From Clostridium sp. CS001 (lineage in GTDB: Bacteria; Bacillota; Clostridia; Clostridiales; Clostridiaceae): DNA of 64,000 nt. A program made the position numbers and the translations under genes. Every line of letters begins with the position of its first letter. The stretch's first letter is position 1. Positions 1 to 7,584 of this stretch are shown one piece after another. Under the pieces are notes generated by a model, which had not been told where the DNA came from, made no database searches, and worked only from the letters and a program-made list of their open reading frames with translations. The stretch spans positions 124,001 to 188,000 of the forward strand of contig NZ_JAIZZN010000002.1 of NCBI RefSeq assembly GCF_020443565.1, read 5' to 3'.

Positions 1-2
1 AA

Positions 3-1526
3 TTTTCACAACAGGGAGAAACAAAAAAAACTACAGTTTTTGAATATATAGGTGAAAAATTTATTAAACTCCAAAATGAAATAACGTCTATTTGCAGTGA
101 AATGGAAACATCCACCGATATTGATTGTTTACTAGAAAAGTATCAAGAAGCTTTAGATGCCTTTGATGCAATTAATGGAGATGGTTTCGAAAACAACATT
201 AACAAAAACCTAAATCTTGCAAACTTAATTAAGTATAAAGATTTAATGATATCTGAACTTAGTGGTGGGGAATTTAAACTTATTCAAGTGATTAAGGAAA
301 TGCTAAATAACCCAGACTTAATGATTATGGATGAACCTGATGTGTTTTTAGACTTTGAAAACCTTAATTCTCTTAAAAATCTAATTAATTCACACAAATC
401 AGCAATGCTAATTATTACCCATAACAGATATATATTAAATCATTGTTTTAACAAAATAATTCATCTTGAAAACATGGAGATTCAAGAGTTTGAAGGAAGA
501 TATATTGATTATAACTTCTCATTACTTCAAACTAAAATTGAGCTGCAAGAACTAGCTGCTGCTGATAATGAAGAAATTGAGAGAAACAAAGCGTTAATAA
601 GAAAACTAAGATATAGAGCAACTGAGCGCTCTGAAGCAGCTGTAGGGAAATCCTTAAACGCTAGGGTTAAAATTCAAGAAAGATTAGAAAAGCGTAGAAT
701 TAAAGCTCCATTTGTAGATATTGTAGAGCCAAATATCATATTGCTTGCAGATAATGAACTAGAAGAAACCATTGTTTTAAAAGTTAGTGACTACAGTGTT
801 AGCTTCGATGAGATGCTACTCCAAGATGTTAACTTTGAAATTAAATCTACTGATAAGGTAGCCATTATTGGTTCAAACGGTACTGGAAAAACTACTTTGC
901 TCAGGGAAATATTTAATAATAATCATGATTCTATTGAGATAAATGACCAGGTGGAACTATCTTATTTATCTCAAATTCAAGGCAAAACAATAAATGAGAC
1001 TAATACAATACTTGAAGAGTTAATAGGTGATTATTTAAGAACTTCTGAAGAGGTTATAGCATATATTTCAAAGTATGGTTTTAAAGAAGAAGCTCTTGGG
1101 CAAAAGATAGGGTCTTTATCTGGTGGAGAAAAAAATATGCTTCAACTAGCTAAAGTATCCGCTAGTCAAGCAAATATGTTGCTTCTTGATGAACCTACAA
1201 GTCATTTAGATACCTATTCACAAATAGCACTAGAGAAAGCCATAGAAAACTATAAAGGTGCTATTCTAATGATTTCTCATGATTTCTATACTATAGTAAA
1301 CTGTATGGATTATGTTTTAATCATAGAAGATAAGACAATTAGAAAAATGAATATGCGTAAATTTAGAAAGATGATATATGCTAGTCATTTTGACAAAGAC
1401 TATTTGGAAATTGAGCAAAAGAAAAAATTAGTTGAAACAAAGATAGCATTAGCTTTAAAAAATACTGATTTTACACTTGCAAAAGTTTTATCGGAGGAGT
1501 TAGAAGAACTGATTAAGTTATTTTAA
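3..1526 (+). CDS. ABC-F family ATPase, 5' end outside window
   Basis: Soluble twin-ATPase protein of the ABC-F class, which acts on the ribosome as a translation factor or antibiotic-protection factor rather than as a transporter. The frame is open to the left edge, so the N-terminus and first Walker A are missing. Visible in order: first signature LSGGE (near nt 258) and Walker B MIMDEPD, a charged linker of about 100 residues, second Walker A GSNGTGKTT (near nt 875), second signature LSGGEKN, Walker B LLLDEPTSHLD and the H-loop MISHD, then a short helical C-terminal tail. There are no membrane segments. The first Walker B continues DVFLD instead of the usual TNHLD, as in Vga/Lsa/Msr-like members. 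Whether it confers resistance cannot be told from sequence alone. Confidence 0.9.
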   Translation, partial: FSQQGETKKTTVFEYIGEKFIKLQNEITSICSEMETSTDIDCLLEKYQEALDAFDAINGDGFENNINKNLNLANLIKYKDLMISELSGGEFKLIQVIKEMLNNPDLMIMDEPDVFLDFENLNSLKNLINSHKSAMLIITHNRYILNHCFNKIIHLENMEIQEFEGRYIDYNFSLLQTKIELQELAAADNEEIERNKALIRKLRYRATERSEAAVGKSLNARVKIQERLEKRRIKAPFVDIVEPNIILLADNELEETIVLKVSDYSVSFDEMLLQDVNFEIKSTDKVAIIGSNGTGKTTLLREIFNNNHDSIEINDQVELSYLSQIQGKTINETNTILEELIGDYLRTSEEVIAYISKYGFKEEALGQKIGSLSGGEKNMLQLAKVSASQANMLLLDEPTSHLDTYSQIALEKAIENYKGAILMISHDFYTIVNCMDYVLIIEDKTIRKMNMRKFRKMIYASHFDKDYLEIEQKKKLVETKIALALKNTDFTLAKVLSEELEELIKLF

Positions 1527-1550
1527 ATTCAAGTTGCTAGAAGCTGATCA

Positions 1551-1588
1551 AAGAAGGAACTACTGAAGTAATTCAGTAGTTCCTTCTT
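1551..1588. terminator. Bidirectional terminator between convergent genes
   Basis: A perfect 17-bp inverted repeat (arms 1551-1567 and 1572-1588) with a GTAA loop lies between the stop of the ABC-F gene and the stop of the convergent DUF975 gene. It can serve both strands. Confidence 0.8.
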
Positions 1589-1590
1589 GA

Positions 1591-2349
1591 TTATATACCA
1601 CCACTGTCACCTAAGGCTGGTTGAGTTAATAATAAATCTTCATAGGTGCACAGGTTATTTTTCAAAGCATCTTCTCTTAATACTAAATAGAGCTCAGCAT
1701 TCGTGGCATTCTCGTAAGGCATTACAAACAATACGCCTACTCCTAGAGCTAATGATCCTAAAAAGTACCAACCAATAAATGATAAGTCTAATACAAACAT
1801 ATCAAATTTATGCCCATTTGTCATCTCATTACTTAGAGAAATGGCTTTTATAACTCCAATGGTTGGATTGTCCGCAAGAATATATGGCACCATTCTGTAC
1901 GCATATGACTTAATGATACCAGGTATAATTAGCAATAGACTCCAAAGAAGAATAAATACCTTCGTTAATAACATCGTTTGTATTATTTTAATATAGTTTT
2001 GTCTATCAAACCCAAAGCGGAAACATTTTTCATTATTTGTATGCTGGGCGGACTTAACAAAATATCTTCGCCCTCCTACTTCTAAACAATACCCAATAAA
2101 AATACGAAGAGCTATTACGAGTATAAGCACAATGAGCCCAAATGATATAAGTCTCCAGTTTATAAAGTTGTTATTATTGATATTTAAATAAATAGAGCCA
2201 TTTGAATTTCTAGAGTGAGAACCACTACCGCCACCCCAATTATGATTTCCGCCTACCAAAGCAAGGACTACACTAATCCCAAATGCACTCCAATAGATTT
2301 CTGTTAAAACTGCTTTAGCTTTGTCTTTTAATTCTTTTCTAGACCACAT
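1591..2349 (-). CDS. DUF975 family integral membrane protein
   Basis: Predicted polytopic membrane protein of unknown function. The N-terminus (WSRKELKDKAKAVL) is the hallmark of the DUF975 family: a short amphipathic helix followed by a first membrane segment. A Gly/Ser/Asn-rich loop (around residues 35-60) is followed by about four more hydrophobic segments. The ATG two codons inside the longest frame is preferred because it sits 6 nt after GGGGG, while the upstream ATG directly abuts that site. The gene stands alone, convergent with the ABC-F gene and sharing its terminator. Nothing in the sequence points to a substrate or partner. Confidence 0.8.
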   Translation of the reverse strand: MWSRKELKDKAKAVLTEIYWSAFGISVVLALVGGNHNWGGGSGSHSRNSNGSIYLNINNNNFINWRLISFGLIVLILVIALRIFIGYCLEVGGRRYFVKSAQHTNNEKCFRFGFDRQNYIKIIQTMLLTKVFILLWSLLLIIPGIIKSYAYRMVPYILADNPTIGVIKAISLSNEMTNGHKFDMFVLDLSFIGWYFLGSLALGVGVLFVMPYENATNAELYLVLREDALKNNLCTYEDLLLTQPALGDSGGI

Positions 2350-2642
2350 ATACATCCCCCATTTAAATTATTTTTTTAATTGCCTTTTTGAAGTTTATAA
2401 GGTTTACTTTTAAATACACCATAAGCAATTAATATAATTACATTATACAGTATTAGATACTATATACCAAGTTGGTAAAATATTTAAATTTATCGCTGTT
2501 GACCAGTTTTATCTTCCAAATCGATCTATTGCATTCAATTGCTTGGGTTTTCTCCTGTTTTCAAGGTTAAATGAATTATAAAATAGTATCTTTACTTAGT
2601 ATTTTTACAATATGATACCATTCCCAAACAGAGTTTTTGTAG
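2350..2642. other. Intergenic, no gene recognised
   Basis: AT-rich stretch upstream of the DUF975 gene. I see no ORF with a ribosome site, no clear hairpin and no recognisable RNA. A stretch on the minus strand (about 2480-2570) reads as a short open frame without a start and may be decayed coding DNA. Confidence 0.4.
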
Positions 2643-2780
2643 ATTAAATCATCATCTGCGATGCTGCAATATTAACAACTTTAGAAGCCGATTTAGATTG
2701 CTATCAAAGTAACTATTATAGGCTGGGCAACTGCCACTTATAGAAGAAGGCAGACTTGAAGCTTCCAAAATGTTGTTAAA
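2643..2780 (+). repeat. Interspersed palindromic repeat, copy A
   Basis: About 138 bp. It matches, in inverted orientation, positions 41299-41436 at roughly 88% by eye. The two halves are partly complementary: TTAACAACTTTAGAAGC near the left end pairs with GCTTCCAAAATGTTGTTAA at the right end, and the centre carries the hairpin TGCCACTTATAGAAG...GGCA. There is no coding capacity. Diverged or partial copies lie at 34063, 45974 and 61739. It behaves like a MITE or a mobile structured repeat. Confidence 0.75.
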
Positions 2781-2899
2781 AACTGCATCAAATTAAATAA
2801 CCTGTAAATAATGCCTATAATAATATTTAAATAAGTAATAATATCCATATAAGTTATGATATTATAGAGTATATTGATACTATTAAAGGGGGTATAATT

Positions 2900-3199
2900 A
2901 TGAATTTTCAAGGTATAACAATAGGAATAATTGCTTTTGCGATAATCGGTATTTTTCATCCAATAGTAATAAAAGCTGAATACTACATTGGTAAAAAAGT
3001 ATGGCCTGTTTTTTTAGTTGTAGGATTATTACTAATCGGATTGTCTATATTTATAAATAGCAATATGATTTCTGCAATAGCTGGTGTTATAGGATTCTCT
3101 TCGCTGTGGAGCATTAATGAAATCATTGAGCAAGAAGAACGAGTTAAAAAAGGCTGGTTCCCCCAAAATCCCAATAAAGATAAGTGGATTAAGTCATAA
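2900..3199 (+). CDS. DUF4491 family small membrane protein
   Basis: A 99-residue protein with three predicted membrane helices (residues about 4-22, 32-50 and 55-72) and a polar C-terminal tail containing ...EIIEQEERVKKGWFPQNP, the pattern of DUF4491 proteins, whose function is unknown. The ATG follows AAAGGGGG at a spacing of 8 nt, which fixes the start. It is transcribed alone from an AT-rich upstream region and precedes the aldo/keto reductase by 85 nt on the same strand, so co-transcription is possible. Family assignment rests on the N-terminal MNFxGI pattern and the C-terminal WFPxNP signature. Confidence 0.8.
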   Translation: MNFQGITIGIIAFAIIGIFHPIVIKAEYYIGKKVWPVFLVVGLLLIGLSIFINSNMISAIAGVIGFSSLWSINEIIEQEERVKKGWFPQNPNKDKWIKS

Positions 3200-3284
3200 T
3201 CGGTGGTCAAATAGCAAATGGTGCCTTTGTAAGATAAGGCTGTAAGTTTTTTATTGAGAATGTAGAGAAAGGAAGGGTATTAAT

Positions 3285-4448
3285 ATGAATTATAGAGTGA
3301 ATCCTAAAAATAATGACAAGCTTTCTATACTTGGATTTGGGTGTATGAGGTTCTCAAAGGATGAAAAAGAGGCAGAGAAGCAGATTATTAATGCTATAGA
3401 AAATGGTGTTAATTATTTTGACACTGCATATATTTATCCTAACAGTGAAGCTATACTAGGGAGGGTGCTTGCAAAGGGTTATCGTGATCGTGTTAAAATT
3501 GCTACAAAAATGCCTCCATATTTAATAAAAAAATATGAGGATTTTGATAAAATTTTTAATGTGGAATTAAAGAGGTTACAAACGGACCATATTGATTACT
3601 ATTTTATACATATGTTAACGGATATTAATATATGGAGTAGACTTGTAAATATCGGTATTCTAAAATGGATAGAGGAAAAGAAACAAGGGGGTCAGATTAA
3701 AAATATCGGATTTTCATACCATGGCGGCAGGGATGAATTTATAAAACTTGTGGATATATATGATTGGGAATTTTGCATGATTCAGTACAATTTTCTAGAC
3801 GAAAACAATCAAGCAGGAAAAAGCGGGCTTCAGTACGCCTCTGCTAAAGGGTTGCCAGTTATGGTCATGGAGCCTTTAAGAGGTGGGAAGCTAGTGACAA
3901 ACCTACCAAAAGAAGTTTACAATGTGTGGGAAAAAGCAGTTGTAAAGCGTTCGCCTGCGGAATGGGCATTTCGTTGGATATGGAATCACCCGGAAGTCAC
4001 AGTTGTATTGTCAGGAATGAACTCTCAAGCGATGGTAGATGAAAATATAAAAGTAGCATCGCAGTCAGAAGCTAATTCTTTAACTAAAGACGATCTTGAA
4101 TTATTTACAAAGGTTCGCAATATATTAAATGAAAAAATCAAAGTTCCATGTACAGGATGTAACTATTGTATGCCATGTCCTATGGGTGTAGATATACCTA
4201 CTTGTTTCTCTTGTTATAATGATAGAGAGATAGAAGGCAAAGTAGCAGCTATAGGTAAGTATATTATGCAGACAAGCTTGAAGTCTAAAGCTCACAATGC
4301 TTCACTTTGCTCAAAATGTGGAAAATGTGAAATACATTGTCCACAAAAGATAGCAATTAGAGATGAACTAGCCAAAGTTTCAAAAACTATGGAAGGGTTT
4401 TACTATAAACCTGCAAGGTTTTTAATAAAACGATTTATGAAATTATAA
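3285..4448 (+). CDS. Aldo/keto reductase with C-terminal 4Fe-4S cluster domain
   Basis: 387-residue cytoplasmic oxidoreductase. Residues about 10-270 form the aldo/keto reductase TIM barrel, with the catalytic Asp and Tyr in FDTAYIYP, the Lys in ATKMP and the His in YFIHM. The C-terminal third is a ferredoxin-like extension with Cys motifs CTGCNYCMPCPMGVDIP and CSKCGKCEIHCPQ, typical of the clostridial iron-sulfur subgroup. The substrate is not known; the cluster suggests electron exchange with ferredoxin rather than simple NAD(P)H use. GAAAGGAAGG 8 nt before the ATG supports the start. The 3' end overlaps the convergent GNAT gene by 6 bp. Confidence 0.9.
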   Translation: MNYRVNPKNNDKLSILGFGCMRFSKDEKEAEKQIINAIENGVNYFDTAYIYPNSEAILGRVLAKGYRDRVKIATKMPPYLIKKYEDFDKIFNVELKRLQTDHIDYYFIHMLTDINIWSRLVNIGILKWIEEKKQGGQIKNIGFSYHGGRDEFIKLVDIYDWEFCMIQYNFLDENNQAGKSGLQYASAKGLPVMVMEPLRGGKLVTNLPKEVYNVWEKAVVKRSPAEWAFRWIWNHPEVTVVLSGMNSQAMVDENIKVASQSEANSLTKDDLELFTKVRNILNEKIKVPCTGCNYCMPCPMGVDIPTCFSCYNDREIEGKVAAIGKYIMQTSLKSKAHNASLCSKCGKCEIHCPQKIAIRDELAKVSKTMEGFYYKPARFLIKRFMKL

Positions 4449-4940
4449 AACTTTGTGAAAGATCAAATCATCAACATATTCACCAGTACACAGGTCTTTA
4501 TGATGCATTAGGACAGTTCCACTATGTAGAAAGCCAAGTTTTGCTACGGCATTTAAAGAAGCTTGATTGTTGCTGTACACATAGATTCTTGCTATGTTAA
4601 CTTGGCATTTCTTCATCTCATCTAAAGCATAATTGGTAAGCGTTGCAGCAAGACCGGAACCACGAGCCTCTGGGTGAGTGGCTGCTGTTAAAAATGCAGC
4701 ATGAGATTTTTCAACTGACATATCACGTCTACCTCTAACAAGACATAAAACACGGGAGGGCTTTTCTGTTGTTACAGCAACATAGGAAAGTTGGGCTGGA
4801 TTATCTACAAAACTTAAGACTTGATCTTTTTCTGTAAGTTCTGTAAAGGATATTTCAGCACCATCTTCCTTTAATATTTCAATTAGCGACCATATACTAT
4901 CAACATCATAGGATTCCACTTTTTTTAATTGGTATTTCAA
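4443..4940 (-). CDS. GNAT family N-acetyltransferase
   Basis: About 165 residues with the GNAT fold: the acetyl-CoA pyrophosphate-binding segment is seen in HPEARGSGLAATLTNYALDE (motif A, R-x-x-G-x-A variant), followed by IYVYSNNQASLNAVAKLGFLHSG (motif B, the usual NxxAxxxYxKxGF pattern). The acceptor is unknown; acetylation of small amines or of the N-terminus of a protein are both possible. The TTG at 4940 is preferred as start because AGGGAAG lies 7 nt in front. The longer frame begins at another TTG inside the region of that ribosome site. Convergent overlap of 6 bp with the aldo/keto reductase. Confidence 0.8.
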   Translation of the reverse strand: MKYQLKKVESYDVDSIWSLIEILKEDGAEISFTELTEKDQVLSFVDNPAQLSYVAVTTEKPSRVLCLVRGRRDMSVEKSHAAFLTAATHPEARGSGLAATLTNYALDEMKKCQVNIARIYVYSNNQASLNAVAKLGFLHSGTVLMHHKDLCTGEYVDDLIFHKVL

Positions 4941-5017
4941 ATTAACACTTCCCTGCAATTTATTTTAGTATAAAATAGGGATTTCAACTTAGCTAAAAAG
5001 AACTTTAAATAAAACTT

Positions 5018-5054
5018 AACATACTATATGTTGAAAATCAACATATAGTATGTT
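5018..5054. repeat. 37-bp perfect palindrome with 3-nt loop
   Basis: Arms 5018-5034 and 5038-5054 are perfectly complementary over 17 bp around AAA. It lies upstream of the GNAT gene and downstream of the flavin-split-barrel gene, both on the minus strand. There is no T-run next to it, so an operator or cruciform/RNA hairpin is as likely as a terminator. Confidence 0.6.
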
Positions 5055-5153
5055 CACTATGCGGGATATATTTAAGTTTTATAAAAGAAAAAATCCATAA
5101 GTGGGCTACCTTAACTATTAAAGGTATTAGGATTAGTTAATAAGATGCAACAT

Positions 5154-5528
5154 TTAAAGCATTTGCTTTGATGATGTAACGGTTATCTCTAACACTCTAG
5201 TTAAAAAAGAGAATTTTTCTTTCATCATATCAAATTCTGAACCTGACTCAAGGTATTTTGCAGTACCTTCAATTACGAAGCCCGTTCCCTGGTAATCTTT
5301 ATAACCTAAAACTTCTTTACTACCCAAAGTCATCTTTACTTTATTATTTATATTTATATTTTTTTCTGTTTTATTCATTGCATATGCTGGAATTAAAATT
5401 CTTTCATCAGATGTTACAACTAAATATGAGTTCCAAGTGTTAACCACGTGCGGTTCATTTATTCCCCAAGATATTATTGAAACTACACCTTCATTTTTTA
5501 ATACTTCTAAAAATTTTTCTGTAATCAT
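5154..5528 (-). CDS. Pyridoxamine 5'-phosphate oxidase-like (split-barrel flavin-binding) protein
   Basis: 124-residue protein of the FMN-binding split-barrel superfamily. The N-terminus (MITEKFLEVLKNEGVVSIISWG), the central NTWNSYLVV...RILIPAYAMNKTEKN and the following KVMLTLGSKEVLGYKDYQGTGF-type segment fit small PNPOx-like proteins of anaerobes, which usually bind FMN or F420 rather than make pyridoxal phosphate. GGAGG 7 nt before the ATG fixes the start. It is divergent from the Rrf2 regulator, and the 224-bp gap holds two matching dyad operators, so it is probably the regulator's target. A role in redox or nitrosative stress is inference from that pairing. Confidence 0.75.
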   Translation of the reverse strand: MITEKFLEVLKNEGVVSIISWGINEPHVVNTWNSYLVVTSDERILIPAYAMNKTEKNININNKVKMTLGSKEVLGYKDYQGTGFVIEGTAKYLESGSEFDMMKEKFSFLTRVLEITVTSSKQML

Positions 5529-5593
5529 TGTATATTCCTCCTAAAAAGTTTATTAAACAATACATAAAATAATCATGGATGATGTATATCGTC

Positions 5594-5670
5594 GATAAGT
5601 ATTGTCTATATTTAATATACATTGATTTTCAAAAAAAGTCAATGTATATTATAGATAAATATTATCTATA
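5594..5670. promoter_or_regulatory. Tandem dyad operators between flavoprotein and Rrf2 gene
   Basis: Two near-identical sites, GATAAGTATTGTCTATA at 5594-5610 and GATAAATATTATCTATA at 5654-5670. The second lies in a dyad TATAGATAA-ATA-TTATCTATA (5650-5670). Between them lies a larger inverted repeat, arms ATATACATTGA (5615-5625) and TCAATGTATAT (5639-5649). The arrangement between divergent genes suggests autoregulation by the Rrf2 protein plus control of the flavoprotein gene. Confidence 0.65.
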
Positions 5671-5752
5671 ATTTAAGCCGCATATTGACTAATAAAAAAT
5701 AATGAAGTATTATGTGGGAAGATTATCTTGTTATTTAGGAGGTTTGATTGTA

Positions 5753-6241
5753 TTGCAATTTTCTGTAGGAGTCGAGTATGCATTACATTGTTTATTATAT
5801 ATGATAGATATTCCATCAGGAAAGTCTGTTGGAATTAAAGATTTGGCTGCATTTCAAGGGGTTTCAGAAACATATTTATCAAAAGTATATACAAAACTAA
5901 GGAAAGCGGGGATTGTGAAGTCAATTCCAGGTGTTAATGGGGGATACGAGTTAGCACGTACTCCAGAAAGTATAACCTTTTGGAATATAGTAGAAGCAGT
6001 AGAAGGAACAGAACCATTGTTTAAGTGTGCAGAAATTAGGCAAAATGAGATATTGTTGGATAAAAACAATTTGCCTGATACATATACAAAGTGTCCTTGC
6101 CTAATAAAAGTCGTAATGTTAGAAGCAGAAGATCAGATGAGAAAATATTTGAATAATAAGACTTTAGGGTGGCTACATGAACAAGTTGGTAATAAGATAC
6201 CTAAAGAGCATGCAAAAGCAATTGTTGAATGGTTTAACTGA
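5753..6241 (+). CDS. Rrf2 family transcriptional regulator
   Basis: 162-residue DNA-binding protein. The start is taken as TTG at 5753: it is 10 nt after AGGAGG, and translation from there gives (M)QFSVGVEYALHCLLYMID, the classic Rrf2 N-terminus; the longer frame from 5702 adds 17 unrelated residues. The winged-helix HTH follows (GIKDLAAFQGVSETYLSKVYTKL, then the wing VNGGYELAR). A cysteine set in the second half (C at 'FKCAEIR' and 'YTKCPCLIKV') resembles the ligand region of iron-sulfur or thiol-sensing Rrf2 members (IscR/NsrR type, C-x5-C-x7-C-like spacing not exact). Probably represses itself and the divergent flavoprotein. Confidence 0.85.
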   Translation: MQFSVGVEYALHCLLYMIDIPSGKSVGIKDLAAFQGVSETYLSKVYTKLRKAGIVKSIPGVNGGYELARTPESITFWNIVEAVEGTEPLFKCAEIRQNEILLDKNNLPDTYTKCPCLIKVVMLEAEDQMRKYLNNKTLGWLHEQVGNKIPKEHAKAIVEWFN

Positions 6242-6245
6242 TTTT

Positions 6246-6288
6246 GTGCTATCCATCACCAATCTCTTAGGTGGGTGATGGATAGCAC
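6246..6288 (+). terminator. Terminator of Rrf2 gene
   Basis: A 15-bp perfect stem (arms 6246-6260 and 6274-6288, GTGCTATCCATCACC and its complement) with a 13-nt loop, followed by ATTATTAT, directly after the stop codon. Confidence 0.75.
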
Positions 6289-6366
6289 ATTATTATAGAT
6301 GGTTCGATACCATTTATAATAATTACATTTGTATAATTAGTATGAAATTGATTATAATAATATTAT

Positions 6367-6560
6367 AGGTTTTCAAATTACCGTAGGAACTACGGAAAGG
6401 GTTCACCTTAAAAACCCATAGCCTTGGAAACTGATATCCCATAAAATAATATCCTACTTTGTAGGTTGGGAAGAATTATAGGAAGCCATCCACTTCTATA
6501 AGTGGTGGTAGTTCACAGAAACCTCAATCCATATATAAATTTATGGTAGAGGTTTTTTTT
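6367..6560 (+). ncRNA. Candidate structured RNA, class not recognised
   Basis: The 526-bp gap 6242-6767 holds a GC-richer island with nested hairpins: closing pair AGGTTTTC (6367-6374) with GAAACCT (6518-6524); CCGTAG-GAA-CTACGG (6381-6395); GGGTT/AACCC (6399-6417); CCCA...CCTAC-TTT-GTAGG-T-TGGG (6438-6470); CCATCCACTT/AAGTGGTGG (6486-6508). It ends in an intrinsic terminator (AACCTC...GAGGTTTTTTTT). I matched it by eye against cobalamin, SAM, TPP, lysine, FMN, c-di-GMP, T-box, SRP and 6S folds without a convincing hit. The last hairpin and the GGTAGTTCA that follows resemble an IS200/IS605 right end, so a non-autonomous relic or omega-RNA-like piece is the main alternative. Confidence 0.5.
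6521..6560 (+). terminator. Terminator of the candidate RNA
   Basis: AACCTC (from 6520) pairs with GAGGTT (6549-6554), with the inner pair CCATA/TATGG, followed by eight T residues. Its 5' arm overlaps the 3' strand of the RNA's closing stem, so the two helices are mutually exclusive, as in riboswitch-type attenuators. Confidence 0.65.
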
Positions 6561-6767
6561 ATTAGTAGCAGAGATTATTCGCATTATTACCAATTCTTGT
6601 AAGGTGTCACTTATTGAGACATAGACATTAGTTCTTGTGCAATATATTAGATTAAACCGTTATTTGTTTATTGGAAGTGCCATGCACTGCATAAGATTGT
6701 GAATATAATCAAACAATAAACACAGTGTTAATAAAGTGGAATCTATATTAAAGCAAGGGAGGATATC

Positions 6768-7508
6768 ATGAAAAAATCAATATCATCTATTTGGATTATT
6801 ATGTTTGCAGTAACTTTAAGCATTGGAGGTAGTTTAAATAGAAGTTGTATTGCCTTGGGGTTAACTAGTAGTAACCTGCACGAAAGAGGAATTCAAATAA
6901 ATGAACCTTCAGTGATAAAAACCCCAGATGAAGCATTAAAACTATTAAAGGAAGGAAATGAAAGATTTCAAAAGGATCAATCAATGGAGGTTGATTTAAG
7001 TAGTGAAAAACGAGAAAAATTAGTTAATGGCCAAAGTCCAATTGCGGTAATAGTTACTTGTTCAGATTCTCGTGTACCACCTGAATTAATATTTAATCAA
7101 GGCCTTGGAGATTTATTTGTTGTTCGTGTTGCGGGTAATGTAATAGACAAGATAGAACTAGGAAGCGTTGAATATGCAGTAAAACATCTAAAAACGCCCC
7201 TTATAGTTGTAATGGGACATGAAAATTGTGGTGCTGTTGAAGCGGCAGTTGAAGCAAATGGGGAAAAACAACATGGAAATATTGGAGCTATAATAAATAA
7301 GATAGAACCCTCAGTTAAAAAAGTAAAATCAAAGGATTTACATGATAAAGAGTTAGTTGAGGCAGTAACAATTGAAAATATCAATAATTCTAGTGCTGAA
7401 ATAAAAGATGGAAGTAAAGTTATTAGAGAAGAATTAGAAAAGGGTAAAATAAAAATAGTAGAAGCTAAATATATGCTTAAATCTGGCCAGGTTCAATGGC
7501 TTAATTAG
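6768..7508 (+). CDS. Exported beta-class carbonic anhydrase
   Basis: 246 residues. Catalyses CO2 + H2O to bicarbonate + H+. Zinc ligands and the Asp-Arg dyad are visible in CSDSRVPPE (about residues 98-106) and HENCGAVEAA (His and Cys near 151 and 154), the standard beta-CA set. Unlike the usual cytoplasmic enzyme it starts with a 30-residue export signal (MKKSISSIWIIMFAVTLSIGG...), so it should act outside the membrane. The Cys in LNRSCIALG is not in a convincing lipobox. GGGAGG 7 nt before the ATG. It is monocistronic, with its own terminator, and follows the candidate RNA by about 200 bp, so that RNA could belong to its leader only if the terminator is read through. Confidence 0.9.
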   Translation: MKKSISSIWIIMFAVTLSIGGSLNRSCIALGLTSSNLHERGIQINEPSVIKTPDEALKLLKEGNERFQKDQSMEVDLSSEKREKLVNGQSPIAVIVTCSDSRVPPELIFNQGLGDLFVVRVAGNVIDKIELGSVEYAVKHLKTPLIVVMGHENCGAVEAAVEANGEKQHGNIGAIINKIEPSVKKVKSKDLHDKELVEAVTIENINNSSAEIKDGSKVIREELEKGKIKIVEAKYMLKSGQVQWLN

Positions 7509-7540
7509 ACGAGCATAAACTGGAAAGTTTACTTCTAGCA

Positions 7541-7580
7541 AAAAGAGGATTATCCCTTAATTTAAGTGAAATCCTCTTTT
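7541..7580. terminator. Terminator between convergent genes
   Basis: Arms AAAAGAGGAT (7541-7550) and ATCCTCTTTT (7571-7580), with inner pairing of TTA/TAA, lie between the carbonic anhydrase and the convergent YdcF gene; A- and T-runs at both sides allow use by both. Confidence 0.7.
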
Positions 7581-7584
7581 AAAT

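Noticed and set aside
1587-1778. Small plus-strand ORF over the end of the DUF975 gene
   Set aside because: Antisense shadow of DUF975 codons; no ribosome site.
2738-2959. Minus-strand ORF of 73 codons
   Set aside because: Built from repeat copy A and AT-rich DNA; overlaps the start of the real DUF4491 gene.
6360-6560. Assignment of the structured RNA as 6S RNA, a cobalamin or a T-box leader
   Set aside because: It has several short hairpins rather than one long rod with a central bubble, and lacks the cobalamin box and the T-box NCCR sequences. Left unassigned.
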